From the NCBI GenBank assembly GCA_028571685.1, contig CM053140.1, positions 154,427,701 to 154,491,700 of the forward strand: a stretch of DNA of 64,000 nucleotides, in the 5' to 3' direction. The DNA comes from Heterohyrax brucei (taxonomy: Eukaryota > Chordata > Mammalia > Hyracoidea > Procaviidae). Shown here piece after piece: positions 60,280 to 64,000 of this stretch; position 1 is the stretch's first letter, and the number at the start of each line of letters is the position of its first letter. The notes under the pieces are model-generated. The model had not been told where the DNA came from. It saw only the letters and a list, made by a program, of their open reading frames with translations, and did no database searches. The translations under genes were made by a program, and so were the position numbers.

Positions 60280-61248
60280 GTAGAGAATGGGAATTCCAGA
60301 ACACCTAATTGTGCTCTTAAGGAATCTCTATAGGGATCAAGAAACAATCATGCAAACAAAAGAAAGGGATACTGCATGGCTTAAAGTAAGGAAAGCATGC
60401 ATCAGGGTTGTATCTTGTCACTATACCTTTTTAATCTGTATACTGAGCAAATAATCTGAGAAGGTGGATTATATGAAGAAGAACAAACCATCAGGATTTG
60501 AAGATGACTCATTAACAACCTGCGTTACACAGAAGGCATCACTTACTTGCTGGAAATGAAGATTTGAGGCATTTACTGCTGAAGCACAAGGACCACAGCC
60601 TTCAGTATGGATTGCACCTCAACAGCAGGAAAACAAAAATCCTCACAACTGGATCAGTAAGAAACACTATCTAAGTGGAGAAGGGATTGAGGTTGTGAAA
60701 GATTTCATTTTCCTTGGGTCCACAATTAATGTCCTTGGAAGCACCAGTCAAGAAATCAAAAGGCACATTGCATTGGGAAAATCTGCTGCAAAGAAACTCT
60801 TCAAAGTATTCAAAAGTAAGGATGTCACTTTGTAGACTAAAATGCCATGGTATTTTCAGTTGAATTGATGCCTTTGAATTGTGGTGTTGGAGAAGAACAT
60901 TGACTGTATGATGGACCACCAAAAGAACAAATAAATCTGTTCTGGAAGAAGGGCAACCAGAATGCTCCTTGGAAGCAAAGATGACAAGACTGCGTTTTAC
61001 ACACTTTGGACATGTTGTCAGGAAAGATCAGCACTTGGAGAAGGACATCTTTCTCAGTAGAGTGGAGGGTCAGAGACAAAGAGGAAGACCCTTGATGACA
61101 TGGACCAACACAGTGGCCATAACAATGGGCTTAAGCATAAAAACAATTGTGCACATGGCACAAGACTGGGCAGTGTTTCGTTCTGTTGTTCATAGGGTCG
61201 CTATGATTTGGAGCCAACTCGATAGCACCTAATAACAACAGCAAGAAG
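60280..61248 (+). mobile_element. RTE LINE, 5'-truncated sense copy
   Basis: It begins in the RT core at 'gagaatgggaattccagaac' and runs to the tail 'cacctaataacaacagc'. The catalytic box region reads YTEG in place of YADD. Frames are broken. Its 3' half (60969-61232) is the best preserved RTE C-terminus here, open for 87 codons. Confidence 0.9.
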
Positions 61249-62101
61249 TCTAGTAGGATATTTATGACTAATGGACTAAGACTTTGCCTGTTTTCATTAC
61301 TTGTCATTTCTTTTCCAAACAGTATATCCCTGTATAATACATGTATTTGCTTTCAGTTGCCATCTACAGAGGAGCAACGCATGTCAGATTATTCTTAACC
61401 TCCAACTTTCCTACCGTACTTGCACACAAGACACTCAGACATGATCAATTTTCTGAAGTAGTTACATTCTTTCCCAATTCCTAGTACCTGGATACATTGT
61501 TCTCTTTCATTAAAATGTCATTTTCTTTGCCTGTTCTTGGGAAATATTTCATATGTGAGACATTCTACTGATTTTTCAGTTGTGATACATTCTCTACCCA
61601 CCCTAAGATAGACAAGACAGATCCTTTTTTCAGTCATCTTACTGTAGTACTTGAAGAATTTCTGCTATAGTGCTTATAAAAGTATACCAAAATTATTTAT
61701 TCTCTTGCCTGAATATGAATTACATGAAGGCACAAATCATAATTTATTCTTTCTTAAATTTCTACATTTTGTTACCATGTGTGGTATATAGCAGAGTTTT
61801 GGTAAATATACATTGAATAGATCATTATGTAAAAGCACTTCTTTATTCTCAGCATTTCTGAAAGCATGTGTTGCCACTACCTCACACAGTATACATTAAT
61901 TCATTCTTTCAACAAAAAAATGTATTTGATTCTCTCTAAAATTCAGGCATCATGCTAGTCCATCTGAGTGTATCTATGGACAGCAAAACAGCCTAACACA
62001 GAGTCTAGAGTCCTACAGTTAGAAAGACTGAGTTCACACCTGGCCAAAGAAGGTGTCACTGAAAAGAGAAAGTTAGAGAAAAGCGCTAAAATATTAAGGA
62101 A
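61249..62101. other. no recognisable gene or repeat
   Basis: AT-rich unique-looking sequence. Confidence 0.4.
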
Positions 62102-62210
62102 TAAAACAAAACCAAACCATTGTTATCAAGTCAGTTATGATTCATAATGACACTATAATACAGTAGAACTGCCCCACAAAGTTTCCAAGGAGCAGCTGGT
62201 AGATTTGATA
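62102..62210 (-). mobile_element. AfroSINE, head-truncated
   Basis: An antisense copy: 'gttatcaagtcagttatgat' to 'aagtttccaaggagcagctg'. The head is lost. Confidence 0.82.
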
Positions 62211-62370
62211 CCACAAAGAGTTAGGTGCAAGAGTCTTCCAGACAGAACAAAAACTAAAATGCAAAACTTTGAAGCAGAATTCTGCCTGATGTATGCAAAG
62301 AAGGGAAGATGAATAGATTGAGGTAGGAAATGGTGAATAAGTAGCTGAAAAGGGAGATACTTAACGCAAC

Positions 62371-62797
62371 CTGTTGTTGTTAGTTGCCCTGGAGTCAGTT
62401 CTGACTCAGGGCAACCCTATGAGTAACAGAACAAAATGCATCCCAGTCCCATGCCATCCTTGTGACTGTTGTTATTCTTGATCCCATTGTTGTAGTCACT
62501 GTGTCAATCCATCTCCATCTGCAGTCTTCCTTTGTTTGACTGATGTCTGCTTTACCAAGTAAGATATCTTTGTCTAGGGACCAATCCCTCTTAGAAAAAT
62601 GTCCAAAGTATTTGTGACACAGTCTGACCATCCTGGCCTCTAAGGAAGCTACTGTTTGTACTTCTTCCAAAACAGATTTGTTTGCTCTTTAGGCAGTCTA
62701 TGGTGTACTCAGTATTCTTTGTCAACACCTTAATTCAAAGGCATCAATTTTTCTTCAGTCTTCCTTATTCATTGTCCAGCATGCATCTGCATGGTAG
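62371..62797 (-). mobile_element. RTE LINE, 5'-truncated 3' end, antisense
   Basis: Tail 'ctgttgttgttagttgccct' followed by about 400 bases of C-terminal coding region in reverse. The minus-strand frame 62395-62670 (91 codons, 'RWIDTVTTTMGS') is RTE. Confidence 0.9.
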
Positions 62798-62852
62798 AGC
62801 TGTCCAGTAGAAATATAATATAGTGTAATATAACATAACGTAACATACTATA

Positions 62853-63030
62853 ACAACATAATTTCACATATTTCTTTTTCTTTCTGTAAGTAGCTAATAG
62901 CAGATTTAAAATTACATATGTGACTAGCATTATAAGAGTGGTGCCAAGTAGAAATATAATGCAAGTTACATATGCAATTTAAAATCTGCTAGTAGTCACT
63001 TACAAAATGAAAAAAGGTGAAATTATTTTT
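62853..63030. repeat. imperfect palindrome, arms about 75 bp
   Basis: 62853-62929 and 62960-63030 are reverse complements at most positions: 'gtagctaatagcagattta' against 'taaaatctgctagtagtcac'. The loop is about 30 bases. It sits in an AT-rich element with 'gtccagtagaaatataata' repeated on both sides (62811 and 62946), which looks like an old DNA-type repeat. Confidence 0.75.
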
Positions 63031-64000
63031 AGTAATATTTGAGATGAATTTTAGTAATATGCTATTTATCTTTAATAATTTAGAACTACTATATCCAAAT
63101 TGTTACCATTTTAAAATGTGACTAATAAAATATTGGAATATTTTACTTTTTTAATACAAAGTCTTCAGAATCTGGTATGTATTTTAGACTTACAACTCAT
63201 CTCAATTTAGATTATAAACCTTTGAAGTGCTCAGTAAGTACTGACTATTGTACAGATCAGTGTAGGACTTGGAATTTTAAAGCAATTGTAAGGGGTTTGT
63301 ATTTCATTCTGGGATAAAAAAAATACTGGAGAGCTTTTAGAACATAAAAGAGACATGTTTTGAAGTACTCATTTTCACAGGATTACTCTGGATGCCATGT
63401 TAAGAAGACTAAAGAGTGGGAAGGGTAAATTAAGAGATCTAGTTTGGAGACAATCACAATATTCCACATGAGAAATGATGATAGCTGGGGTATCATCTGT
63501 GAACTTTTGAGGAGTGGTAGGCTTAGGGGCATATTTCGGAACTAGAGCTGACACACTGGGCTAGGAAATTTGTTGTCAGGTGTGAGAGAAAAAGAATGTC
63601 AAAAATTGTATCAGGCTGGTGTGTATATTTGTGAAAGCTTCTCTGAAAATTCCAAACTGCAACACTGGCCAAGATTGACTGATCTGGGTAGGGCAGGACC
63701 AAGTTGGCAGACTAGATGCATGGCTCTTCTATTCTGTCAGAGAACTAAGACCTGGAAGAATAAGTGAACAGGGCAGCATGGATATCTGGGAGCCCTAGAA
63801 TGGGGCATAGGGCTGTTAGATTGGACTAGGCACCAGTGAGGGGGAAACCACCTCTCTTGAAGAAAAGGCAATGGCACGCTGAGTCTGCTTCAGCTGACTC
63901 ATTATTTGGGAGGACTGTAGGTACTGACGCCTTCTTTGTTATCTGGGAAATGGAGACTGGGCATAAACTGGCTAATATGCTAAACTGCAGTACTTAAGTA
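63031..64000. other. no gene; ancient repeat remnant
   Basis: 63330-63560 resembles the unnamed old repeat seen at 45930-46850 ('ggattactctggatgccatg', 'agaagactaaagagtgggaa'). The rest shows nothing recognisable. Confidence 0.4.

Overview
The window looks like intergenic DNA from an afrotherian mammal, most likely a proboscidean (elephant) or close relative. The main reason is the dispersed tRNA-headed SINE with an Asn-like head and a tail that reads 'atgagtc-gaa-tcgactc', present in about two dozen copies. This is the AfroSINE pattern as I know it. It occurs together with RTE-type LINEs that share the same 3' tail, and with L1s whose ORF2 products look placental. The base composition is AT-rich. 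I find no host protein-coding gene, no functional tRNA or rRNA gene, no CRISPR array and nothing bacterial. Every long open frame I examined translates to L1 or RTE protein, or runs antisense to one.

Layout. 1-3458: 3' half of a sense L1 with a broken ORF2, inserted into an antisense RTE (3459-5866). 5.9-8.2 kb: a mariner-derived MITE, an internally deleted RTE and an L1 5' end. 8.3-12 kb: SINEs, MIRs and an old L1 piece. 13.4-16.6 kb: an RTE with a 5' inversion, a matching target-site duplication and a second RTE nested inside it. 17.1-18.3 kb: two neighbouring LTRs. 19.8-21.7 kb: an ORF1-only (HAL1-like) element. 22.2-22.7 kb: a local tandem duplication. 23.1-30.2 kb: an almost full-length but decayed antisense L1 of about 7 kb.

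30-50 kb is mostly old unique sequence with MaLR-type LTRs, AfroSINEs, MIRs, L2, an RTE 3' end and a tRNA-Gly-headed SINE whose body and tail resemble the RTE 5' and 3' ends. 50.95-53.02 kb is a small non-coding MaLR provirus with both LTRs. 54.9-57.1 kb is an L1 3' end split by an LTR. 57.7-58.2 kb is a composite mariner MITE. 59.6-62.8 kb holds an LTR with a nested AfroSINE, then two RTE pieces. An imperfect palindrome lies at 62.85-63.03 kb.

The elements relate to one another through retrotransposition machinery. The RTE is the probable source of enzyme for the AfroSINEs and the tRNA-Gly SINE because they share 3' tails. L1 would serve the HAL1-like copy. All coding copies here are broken. 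I did not find a convincing new functional system. The most interesting material is structural: insertion histories that can be read from junctions, and SINE-RTE chimerism. Family names are from recognition without a database search, and most boundaries are good to roughly 5-20 bases.
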